A DNA stretch of 5,966 bases from Gemmatimonadota bacterium (GTDB lineage Bacteria; Latescibacterota; UBA2968; UBA8231), in the NCBI GenBank assembly GCA_009845645.1, contig VXZF01000094.1, positions 1 through 5,966 of the forward strand. The letters are read 5' to 3'. The translations under genes and the position numbers were made by a program. The notes beneath the pieces are model-generated. The model did no database searches and had not been told where the DNA came from. It worked only from the letters and a program-made list of their open reading frames with translations. The number at the start of each line of letters is the position of its first letter. Positions within the stretch are counted from its first letter, which is position 1. Shown piece by piece: positions 1 through 5,713 of the stretch.

Positions 1-108
1 AATCCAGACAGCGCGAAGTAGCATCAACGCGCTCGTTTCAGCCCGGCTCGCGTGCAATCGCAGTCATTTGTCTGGGTCGCGGCGACGAAATTACTCATTC
101 GGATCTCA
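1..108. other. Non-coding tail downstream of the peroxiredoxin gene
   Basis: This is the 3' flank of the operon as far as the window shows it. I see no complete gene. Its main content is a relic of the 3' end of the lipoprotein-sorting-like gene, annotated separately. There is no convincing intrinsic terminator: a few short GC-rich inverted matches exist but none is followed by a T-run on the minus strand. Transcription may therefore continue past the left edge. Confidence 0.6.
24..76 (-). pseudogene. Relic copy of the 3' end of the LolA-like gene
   Basis: Read on the minus strand, this stretch encodes QTNDCDCTRAGLKRAR followed by TGA. The intact gene ends QTDLDDRDFTRTGLKRAR followed by TGA, so the relic lines up with a two-codon in-frame gap. 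At DNA level 21-66 matches 753-798 at 38 of 46 positions by hand count. The similarity stops near position 76, and nothing upstream resembles the rest of that gene, because the peroxiredoxin gene occupies the space. The relic is in a different frame from the peroxiredoxin. The peroxiredoxin gene therefore lies between two direct copies of the same gene end, 732 bp apart, which suggests duplication or insertion by recombination. The divergence means the event is not recent, or that the copies come from different paralogues. Confidence 0.75.
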
Positions 109-699
109 CTACGTCAGCGAGTTCAAGTGTTCGAGAATTTCTTCCTGTTCGGCTAAATCAAACTGATTCGAACCGATATACATATATCTGATAATGCCGG
201 GTTTGTCGATGATAAACGTTGCCGGACGGGCAATGCCGTTGCTGAGACTGTGAGACGCAAAGCCGATACGTTTGTATAATGGATAGCCGAGTTTGTCGCT
301 AATAAACTTCGCCGGCCGGAGAATGTTGTACGCGAAATTATGAGCCGCTAGGCCGAACCAGTGATATATCCCATAGCTTTTGAGGACGCTCCAATCTTCA
401 TCCGCCAAAAGCGGATAGGTGATGCCACTGCGTTCGGCGTATTCGCGCATTTCGCAGAGTTGCTGCCCTGCGGTGATCGCAATAGATGTCGCGTTACGTT
501 CGGCATAGGCGTCAACATGTTCTTGCACAGTCGCCAACTGACGACGACTTCTCCTTCACCAAGTCCCCCGAAAAAACGTCAGGATGACATGTTCTTTTTG
601 CCGATGCGATGCCAGTGACACGTCTCGTTGCTGATGCGCAGGAAGGGTGAATAAAGGAGCAGTATCGCCGATACTGAGGGCTCTGTTTTTGCGCGGCAT
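109..699 (-). CDS. PRX-like peroxiredoxin (AhpC/TSA, redoxin fold), candidate selenoprotein read through an in-frame TGA
   Basis: Predicted thioredoxin-fold peroxidase of the AhpC/TSA PRX-like group, which reduces peroxides through an active-site cysteine in FRGxWCPxCxxQL. Start ATG at 699 is chosen because an AGAGG ribosome site lies six bases upstream and the family-like sequence (IGDTAPLFTLP) begins just after it. Length is 196 residues if the TGA is decoded. Residues 41-47 read TFFRGTW, residue 48 is TGA (558-556), and residues 49-55 read RRSRRQL, continuing in the same frame with YPLLADEDW, a tandemly repeated RPAxFIxDKxG and a GIIRYMYIG strand. The TGA falls exactly on the peroxidatic Cys, and the second Cys of CxxC is Ser51. 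The only cysteine left is Cys82. There is no signal peptide, so it is probably cytoplasmic. It is the last gene of the operon, 56 bp after the LolA-like gene. Selenocysteine insertion is my preferred reading; a nonsense-mutated gene, or two separately translated halves, remains possible. Confidence 0.8.
201..380 (-). repeat. Diverged in-frame 90-bp tandem duplication inside the peroxiredoxin
   Basis: Positions 201-290 and 291-380 are tandem copies with period exactly 90 bp (30 codons), about 58 of 90 bases identical by hand count. The match is strongest where each begins with gtttgtcg on the plus strand. In protein, residues 112-138 (YHWFGLAAHN...RPAKFISDKLG) align with 142-168 (YKRIGFASHS...RPATFIIDKPG) at 14 of 27 positions. 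Family members normally have one such segment, leading from the YGVYHWxG helix into the RPATFxIDxxG strand. The first copy keeps the better YHW start and the second keeps the better ATFIIDKPGIIRY strand. The extra copy lengthens the protein from about 166 to 196 residues. Confidence 0.75.
530..545 (-). promoter_or_regulatory. Candidate bacterial SECIS hairpin just after the in-frame TGA
   Basis: On the minus-strand RNA, ten bases separate the UGA from a six-pair stem: 545-530 G-C, 544-531 U-A, 543-532 C-G, 542-533 G-C, 541-534 U-G, 540-535 C-G. The loop is AGUU (539-536), with G in second position. Bacterial SECIS elements lie inside the coding region just after UGA, with a small loop having G in the first two positions. 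The well-studied E. coli upper stem-loop starts about eleven bases after UGA, so the spacing fits. A competing, longer fold shifts the register (549-542 with 529-536, loop UCAGU) and fits the rule less well. Folding was done by eye. Confidence 0.5.
556..558 (-). other. In-frame TGA at the peroxidatic cysteine, probable selenocysteine codon
   Basis: Codon 48 of the peroxiredoxin is TGA in the order TTT TTT CGG GGG ACT TGG TGA AGG AGA AGT CGT CGT CAG. Homologues have Cys directly after the RGxW tryptophan. Both flanks keep family sequence in the same frame, so there is no frameshift. This is the only stop in the reading frame between the ATG at 699 and the TAG at 111-109. Confidence 0.65.
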
Positions 700-755
700 T
701 ATGTACCTCTTCCCAGTAGTGACATCTGTGTTTTGTCTGTGGAAAAGGAACAGTA
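700..755. other. Short intergenic gap with the peroxiredoxin ribosome site
   Basis: These 56 bp separate the LolA-like stop from the peroxiredoxin ATG. On the minus strand they end in GGGAAGAGGTACATA, giving an AGAGG Shine-Dalgarno six bases from the start. No terminator hairpin with a T-run is visible, so co-transcription is likely. A TTG overlapping the upstream TGA (759-757) is in frame with the peroxiredoxin. It would add about 20 residues without family similarity, so I do not use it. Confidence 0.6.
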
Positions 756-1565
756 TCAACGCGCCCGCTTCAGCCCGGTTCGCGTAAAATCGCGGTCGTC
801 GAGGTCAGTCTGGAATTGAAAATCCGTCCAGGTCAGCACGGTGCTTTTCCCGGTTAGATGATTTTCCATCGCCATCTCGCCAGCGCGCCAGTAACGCTCC
901 AGGTACTGCTGATAATTCCCCAGCGTAAGCGTCTTCAAATGGGCATCCTTGCGGTCGTAGTACTCCACTTTCCACACGCGAAGCTCGTCCTTGTCGCGCC
1001 AGACCACCTGACGGCTATAGCCGGATTTCTTATCGGCGGGAACGCGTTCGGAGACCGTGCAGGTCAAATCGCCACAAGGCTCGTCGCGCAGATAGCGGTA
1101 GGTGAATTTCTCCACGGCCTCGGCGGTCAGGTCCTCATAGGCGAATTCGCTCCCCATGAAGGAGCCGGACCGATTCGACGAACTAATGCGCTTGACTCGC
1201 TTCAGAGCAGGTAGGTAGAGCCATTGGTCGTCCGCGCTTTCCCGATGCGCGTGAATGAGCAACGCCGTTCCCTGGACATCGCGCGGCTCGTCGAACACAA
1301 ACAGGCTCTTGTCGCCATCGTCGGGGACTTCGAGAACCTTTACCCGGAGCTGGCGTCGGCTCTCTTGCCCGTGCTTGTTGCGCAGCACCATGGTTTGTTG
1401 GGCCGTAAAGTTGCCAAAACCTGCCTCGCGAGCGCGGGAATCTTGGGCGATTTTCAGTCCAGTCTCCTCGGGAGTGGGACTTTCGGAGTGAACAGGTGCC
1501 GCGCTGAGACAGAAAATGATCAGACAAAGCGCGAAAAACGGCAGCATGGATCGCGTGGAAATCAT
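756..1565 (-). CDS. Outer membrane lipoprotein-sorting-like periplasmic protein (LolA/LolB-like fold)
   Basis: A 269-residue secreted protein resembling the family annotated as outer membrane lipoprotein-sorting proteins, which have a LolA/LolB-like open barrel that holds an acyl chain and which commonly accompany RND exporters. Residues 1-27 form a Sec signal peptide: Arg5, a hydrophobic core around 8-22, and a likely cut after Val-His-Ser. No lipobox is present, so the protein should be soluble in the periplasm. Residues 115-145 carry the most typical block, WLYLPALKRVKRISSSNR followed by GSFMGSEFAYED. Cys164 and Cys169 (PCGDLTC) could form a disulfide. The start at 1565 overlaps the exporter stop as ATGA, with GGAG six bases upstream, indicating translational coupling. 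A longer frame beginning at 1667 inside the exporter lacks a signal peptide and is rejected. Its cargo is unknown; a lipid or lipoprotein partner of the exporter is inferred. Confidence 0.85.
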   Translation of the reverse strand: MISTRSMLPFFALCLIIFCLSAAPVHSESPTPEETGLKIAQDSRAREAGFGNFTAQQTMVLRNKHGQESRRQLRVKVLEVPDDGDKSLFVFDEPRDVQGTALLIHAHRESADDQWLYLPALKRVKRISSSNRSGSFMGSEFAYEDLTAEAVEKFTYRYLRDEPCGDLTCTVSERVPADKKSGYSRQVVWRDKDELRVWKVEYYDRKDAHLKTLTLGNYQQYLERYWRAGEMAMENHLTGKSTVLTWTDFQFQTDLDDRDFTRTGLKRAR

Positions 1566-3844
1566 GAATTTCTCCGGTCGATGGCAATCAGCAGCGTTGG
1601 CAGGAGTAGGAAATCGGCGACAAGCGCGAAGATAATCGTGATCGTGACCAAAAGTCCGAGCGCCCAACTCACTTCAAATCCCGATGTGGCAAACACCAGA
1701 AAGCCTACCGACAAAACCGCGGTCGTCGTCCATAAAGCGTGCCCCACCATGTGGAAGGCCGAGCGCACGGCCTCGGGTGCAGGCAGACCCTCCCTCCGGG
1801 CCTTCAGATATTTGCTCAAAAAATGAACTGTATCGTCCACGACAATGCCGAAGACAACGGCGATGACCACAGAGGACGCAATGCCCACGTGGCCGACGAG
1901 ATAGCCCCACAGGCCGAAGCTCATAATGGCGGGGATGAAGTTGGGCAGCAGACTGAGAAGCCCGACTCGCACGCTCTTGAAAATCCAAATCAAGATGAAC
2001 GAAATGAGCGCCATGGCCGTGATCGTACCGCGTAACATGCTGTTGATGTTGCGCAGCGACAGGTGGGCAAAGACGACGCTCAGGCCCGATGCTTCTTGGG
2101 CAAAAGCGGGTACATTGGCGCGGAGCCAGATCTGGGCGCGCTCGTCGAGTTCGCGTATATCGCGCGACCACGCATTTTTGGTTGTCACGACTAGACGCGT
2201 AGCGGATTTGGCGACATCAATGCGGTCGTTGAGGTCACTGCCGAACGGCAGCGAAAGCTCGTAGAGCAACAGGTACTGCGCCGCAAGGTCTGGGTCTTCG
2301 GGCAGGCGATAGAAGGCTGAATCATCGCCGTGCATGTTTTTGTTGAGACGCTTCATAATGTCCGAAAACGCTTGGACGTGAGTCACTTCGGGTTGCCGTC
2401 GGTACCATTCGGCAAAAGCATCGACTTTGCGCAAATAGTCGGGATCGGTGATGCCGCCTTCGCGCCCTGCACTCAGCGAGTATTCCAGTTTGTCTAGACC
2501 GGTCAGATTATCAATGACATAATCCGTATCGCGCCGGAACTCGTAGCGGTCATCAAAGTACTGCGCCATGTTGTCGCTTAGCTCAATGCGAGGAATGCCG
2601 ATTGCTAACACCACGATCGCCAAGGAGACGGAGCTGAGCAGGAATGTTCTCCGCGCAATGACAAAGTCGGCAAAGCGGTCGAAGAACGCCGTTCCCTCGG
2701 ACTGGACGCGGCGTGCGCGCAACGGCAGAATCGAGAGCAATGCCGGCAGGAGCGTCATGGTGTATATGAGAGCGCATAATACGCCAAACGCCACGTAATT
2801 GCCCAAGACGTGGAACGGCGGCGAATCCGAGGCATTCAGGCTGAGGAATCCAATCGCTGTGGTGACCGAGGTGATGAATACCGGATAGGCATTGATGCGA
2901 ATAGATTCGACAATCGCCGCGTTTCTATCCAGCCCGCGCCGCATACCCAGTAAAACACTCGTGACGACGTGGATCGAATCCGCGATGGCTATGACCATGA
3001 CAATGATCGGCACGCCGGCGTTGGTGGGGCTGAACACCACGCCATTCCACCCGGCGAATCCCAAGGTCGTATTGACGACAAATACGAGCACGGCGACAAT
3101 GGCCAACGTGCTGAGAGTCGAACGCAGGAGAATAATGGTGGCACCTACGATGATGAGAAACACAATAGGTGTCAGGGTCTCCATGTCGCTCTTCGTAACA
3201 TCGGAGAACGCCCGATGCATGACCACATCACCAGTCATGTAATAATTAATGTCCGGGTGGCTCGCACGGGCCTCGGCTAGGACCGAATTGAGATAGTCGG
3301 TAATTTCGATCACGGCCTGATCTGGGTTTTCAGGCAGGATGAAATTGATAGCCACCCCGGCCGTGCGTCCATCGTGCGCGACCAGACGCCCGGCGATTTC
3401 GGTAGCATCCAACGCAATCTTTTCGATGCGCACCACATCGGTATCGCTCAGTGCAGATGCGTCATCAACGAGCGGAGCGACGACCAAGTCGTCCTCAAAT
3501 GCTTCGCTGTGGGTATAGTTGGTAAGGGAGTTGACGCGACTGGAATAAGGCGCGCGCCACGCAGCCTCGGTCAATTCCTCAATCGCGACAAGCGCCTCGC
3601 GGGTAAACACAGAGCCATCTCGGGGCGCAATGGCAATCAGCGCCGCATTGGAGACGGAATACGTGTTTTCTAGGGCGTCGAACGCGGCGAGTTGTGGATT
3701 GTCTTCGCTGAACAGAACGCGATAATCGTTGGTAACAGTGATGAAGCGAGCACCAGCCGTGATGGCGAGCATGACCAGCGTTGCCAGCACGACGACCAGC
3801 CACCGACGGCGCAGAATGACAGCGATATAGCGTTCCAATTGCAT
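1562..3844 (-). CDS. RND/MMPL-superfamily exporter (COG1033-like)
   Basis: A 760-residue inner-membrane transporter with two-fold internal symmetry. An N-terminal membrane helix lies at about 15-33, then a periplasmic domain (about 40-220), a helix bundle at about 224-372, another helix at about 400-418, a second periplasmic domain (about 420-600) and a final bundle at about 605-755. Each bundle carries the conserved acidic/His pattern of the group: Asp289-x-x-His292 in IAIADSIHV, and Asp670/Asp671 with His674 in GIVVDDTVHF. These are likely proton-relay residues. Length suits the two-domain exporters usually paired with LolA-like proteins; it is shorter than AcrB-type pumps. The ATG at 3844 opens a typical start (short basic segment, then helix), but no clear Shine-Dalgarno precedes it, so translation may be weak or depend on the upstream gene, 53 bp away. 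The stop overlaps the next gene's start. Substrate unknown; lipid-like is inferred from the family and partner. Confidence 0.88.
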   Translation of the reverse strand: MQLERYIAVILRRRWLVVVLATLVMLAITAGARFITVTNDYRVLFSEDNPQLAAFDALENTYSVSNAALIAIAPRDGSVFTREALVAIEELTEAAWRAPYSSRVNSLTNYTHSEAFEDDLVVAPLVDDASALSDTDVVRIEKIALDATEIAGRLVAHDGRTAGVAINFILPENPDQAVIEITDYLNSVLAEARASHPDINYYMTGDVVMHRAFSDVTKSDMETLTPIVFLIIVGATIILLRSTLSTLAIVAVLVFVVNTTLGFAGWNGVVFSPTNAGVPIIVMVIAIADSIHVVTSVLLGMRRGLDRNAAIVESIRINAYPVFITSVTTAIGFLSLNASDSPPFHVLGNYVAFGVLCALIYTMTLLPALLSILPLRARRVQSEGTAFFDRFADFVIARRTFLLSSVSLAIVVLAIGIPRIELSDNMAQYFDDRYEFRRDTDYVIDNLTGLDKLEYSLSAGREGGITDPDYLRKVDAFAEWYRRQPEVTHVQAFSDIMKRLNKNMHGDDSAFYRLPEDPDLAAQYLLLYELSLPFGSDLNDRIDVAKSATRLVVTTKNAWSRDIRELDERAQIWLRANVPAFAQEASGLSVVFAHLSLRNINSMLRGTITAMALISFILIWIFKSVRVGLLSLLPNFIPAIMSFGLWGYLVGHVGIASSVVIAVVFGIVVDDTVHFLSKYLKARREGLPAPEAVRSAFHMVGHALWTTTAVLSVGFLVFATSGFEVSWALGLLVTITIIFALVADFLLLPTLLIAIDRRNS

Positions 3845-3848
3845 AGGC

Positions 3849-3897
3849 GTTTTCTAAAGCGTCGAATGCGACGAGTTGCGGATAACAGAATGCGATT
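3849..3897 (-). pseudogene. Relic copy of codons ~40-62 of the exporter gene, upstream of its start
   Basis: Positions 3849-3883 match 3665-3699, inside the exporter gene, at 30 of 35 bases. After a gap of about 11 bases the match resumes (aacagaa-c/t-gcgat). Translated on the minus strand it gives NRILLS, then, after a frame shift at the gap, PQLVAFDALENAY. The intact protein has YRVLFSEDNPQLAAFDALENTY at residues 41-62. The relic begins immediately after the oxygenase TGA (3900-3898) and fills almost the whole 53-bp gap before the exporter ATG. Its frame is broken, so it is not a gene. It marks a past duplication or rearrangement at this junction and probably explains the weak ribosome site of the exporter. 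Confidence 0.75.
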
Positions 3898-5073
3898 TCA
3901 CCAACGCGACGCGTCTCCGTGTAGCTCGTCGGGCAGTCGGTAACTTATCCCCTCTTCATCGAGCACAGATATGTCGAGCATGGTCATAAAATTTTGGGTG
4001 CGCAGGCCTTTGGCACGCTGCCCAGGTCCCCTAAGTGCATCAATAACCTCTTGGATTCTGCGCCGCATCCGCAAATACACCAACGCCCCGGTCGTCCGAC
4101 TTTTTGGAAACATGAGTTGATCGGCGAGCTCGTCGCCGAGCAGTGCGCGCGAAAGGCGGTATCCATAGCTAAGCAGGGCCTTGCGCTCGTCTTTGTCTTC
4201 AATGCCGATCACTAAGGGGGCCGAGTTAATCACCGAGTTTGCCATAGCAATGGCCTCCACACCGAAGGGCGGCTCACACATGTAGCCCACGCGGAACATC
4301 TCGCGGGCCTCGGCCTCATCGCGGAACAATAGCGCGTCGGGCACTCCCATCAACCAAGCGGCGTAGCGCCAGATTTGCATAAAGCTATCGCGCTCTTCAT
4401 CGTTCAGACGCGCTCCGATCCTCCCGGCTGCCCACAGCATCATTCCAGAGAAGTTACAGGAAGCGAGCGCGATATGGGCAACACTCAGCGGCATTCCGTG
4501 CGCTTCTTGGTCCCAGTCTTCAGAAGCGAGCAACTGTTGCCTGACCCGCGCATGTACCAGCCGGAGGCGGACAGACAGTTTCCAGCCCTCGCCATGACGC
4601 TCTAGGCCGCCTGGCAGCATAATCTCCAAGAGGTGCCGGATATTCTGCCGCAGCCGCCGCACGCCCCGATCAGTCAGCCTCCCCGTGATGAAAAACGATT
4701 GGCTGATTAGCGTCGTGAAACCTCGGACGATAATATCGGTGACAAACGCGGTGAGAAATAGGTCCGAGTAAGCGTGGAATTTGCGGCATCCAGCATACAC
4801 TACCTGTGGGTCGAACCACTCCGGCGGAGCACTAATCCGATCAAAGAACTCCCCCACTACCGGCGGTGCCGAGCGCAATGCCTCCGCATCCTCATCCATC
4901 CCAGCCCTGATGAATTCGGCCTGCTGATCCTGGTCGGCGGCAGCTATTGCATTGACTAAGGAGTCAGCTTCGGGATCGCCGATGAGCGTGTGCTCGATGT
5001 ACTTATCAGCAATCTCAGGATTGGACGCGCGGGCCTTTTCGTATCCGGGCTCGTATGCAACAGGTATCCTCAT
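3898..5073 (-). CDS. DUF2236 / MpaB / latex-clearing-protein-type oxygenase
   Basis: A 391-residue protein of the DUF2236 family. Members include latex-clearing protein Lcp, a b-type heme dioxygenase that cleaves polyisoprene, and fungal MpaB, which cleaves a farnesyl chain. Recognisable blocks are FFITGRL at 127-133, a basic segment RRLRQNIRHLLE (139-150), the core VRLRLVHARVR at 168-178, whose His174 is the probable heme ligand, and a following helical part with GMPLSVAHIALASCNFSG (193-210) and WRYAAWLMGVPDALL (235-249). No signal peptide or clear membrane helix is seen, so it should be cytoplasmic or peripheral. ATG at 5073 is the only sensible start: an in-frame TAA lies at 5094-5092, and AAGGA stands 11 bases upstream, a longish spacing. 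It is the first gene of the operon. The substrate is not predictable from sequence; a long isoprenoid or unsaturated lipid is inferred. Confidence 0.82.
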   Translation of the reverse strand: MRIPVAYEPGYEKARASNPEIADKYIEHTLIGDPEADSLVNAIAAADQDQQAEFIRAGMDEDAEALRSAPPVVGEFFDRISAPPEWFDPQVVYAGCRKFHAYSDLFLTAFVTDIIVRGFTTLISQSFFITGRLTDRGVRRLRQNIRHLLEIMLPGGLERHGEGWKLSVRLRLVHARVRQQLLASEDWDQEAHGMPLSVAHIALASCNFSGMMLWAAGRIGARLNDEERDSFMQIWRYAAWLMGVPDALLFRDEAEAREMFRVGYMCEPPFGVEAIAMANSVINSAPLVIGIEDKDERKALLSYGYRLSRALLGDELADQLMFPKSRTTGALVYLRMRRRIQEVIDALRGPGQRAKGLRTQNFMTMLDISVLDEEGISYRLPDELHGDASRW

Positions 5074-5548
5074 GGGCTTATGAATCCTTATTTACTATTC
5101 CCATTGTCTGCTTGCCATAAGGCGTTTCATTTCGGCAATGCCATTCTAGACACCTTTCGTGCGTGCTAATTCACAGCGCGTTTCTTAACTCGGCCCGGGT
5201 AAGATATAGGCTTTCTGAGTTGCGGCGTTGAAGGAATTGGGGCAGCTAGCGACCAGCTCAAAGGCCACCGGCTTGGACGCCGCACCGGTCTCCGTCGCCG
5301 ATGCCTTCGGACCCCTTCAGCATGTCATTGCGCACGTTTACATGTGGGGGGTAGGTTTAGCTGATATAAAAGGTGATGCCTGTCCTTTTCTGGCTTCAGG
5401 AGACGATAAGTCCCTACTCAAAAGAAGTCAACGACGAAATCTATTTCCATTTGACCAGTAGCGATTTCCCAACTAGCGGCCTCACCGAGGAATTCCGAGG
5501 AATTCCGCATTGCAATGTACGCCTACGACCACTCGATTCTCTTCGTCC
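5074..5548. other. Upstream region of the operon, no supported gene
   Basis: This 475-bp stretch must hold the promoter for the minus-strand genes, probably in the AT-richer part at 5080-5220. I found no pair of -35 and -10 boxes with good spacing, so I do not place a promoter. Short plus-strand frames exist (for example 5228-5461 and 5373-5708) but resemble no family I know, lack good ribosome sites and overlap one another. The right end contains a 10-bp tandem duplication and runs into the dehydrogenase relic. Confidence 0.5.
5486..5507. repeat. 10-bp tandem duplication (cgaggaattc twice)
   Basis: The unit cgaggaattc occurs at 5486-5495 and 5496-5505, with two further matching bases. A 10-bp step breaks any reading frame. 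Removing one copy joins LTEEFR to IAMYAYDHSILF on the plus strand, which may mean a former coding region was broken here, though I do not recognise the joined sequence. Confidence 0.7.
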
Positions 5549-5713
5549 CTCACGGCTGTTTTCCTCTGCTGTCAGGCCGAGGGCCGCGCCATGCTGCAGC
5601 GGGGCTCCGGCTCGATCATCAACGTCGTCTCAATCTCGTCCCACATCGTCAACCGCCCCCAACTGCATGGCCACTACAACGCGGCCAAGGCGGGTGCCTA
5701 TCAGCTAACCTAA
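5549..5713 (+). pseudogene. Relic of a short-chain dehydrogenase/reductase (SDR)
   Basis: The plus-strand frame reads LTAVFLCCQAEGRAMLQRG, then SGSIINVVSISSHIVNRP, then HYNAAKAGAYQLT and TAA. This is the middle of a classical SDR: the NLTGVFLCCQA helix, the GSIINxxS strand with the catalytic serine, and the YxxxK pair in YNAAK. Both ends are missing. No TGxxxGxG nucleotide-binding motif appears upstream in any frame I read, an in-frame stop lies at 5474-5476, and the frame closes directly after QLT where intact enzymes continue with another 60-80 residues. The relic is on the opposite strand to the operon, and I see no sign it is expressed. It is likely debris of an old SDR gene; an NAD(P)-dependent oxidoreductase ancestor is clear, its substrate is not. 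Confidence 0.8.

Noticed and set aside
4..75. Inverted repeat ccagac / gtctgg flanking the left-end relic, as mobile-element ends
   Set aside because: It is only six bases long, and the gtctgg copy is explained by homology to the LolA-like gene end, which also contains gtctgg.
535..537. TTG at 537 as a genuine start for a separate 142-residue protein
   Set aside because: It lies inside the conserved RRQL block, and the AGGAG upstream is 13 bases away, too far for a good ribosome site. A protein starting there would lack the first strand and active site of the fold. Re-initiation after the TGA cannot be fully excluded.
556..759. A free-standing 67-residue protein ending at FRGTW
   Set aside because: It stops exactly at the catalytic residue and has only the first part of the fold. 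The continuation is in the same frame downstream.
1566..1667. Longer N-terminus for the LolA-like gene starting at 1667
   Set aside because: The extra 34 residues are a shadow of the exporter 3' end and would bury the signal peptide. The ATGA overlap with GGAG upstream marks the real start at 1565.
1224..1826. 200-codon open frame on the plus strand
   Set aside because: It is antisense to the LolA-like and exporter genes, its composition is that of a mirrored coding region, and no family resemblance is seen. The other plus-strand frames between 361 and 4959 are rejected for the same reason.
5228..5461. Plus-strand 77-codon frame as a small gene
   Set aside because: There is no ribosome site and no recognisable similarity, and it overlaps another equally weak frame in a region of decayed sequence.
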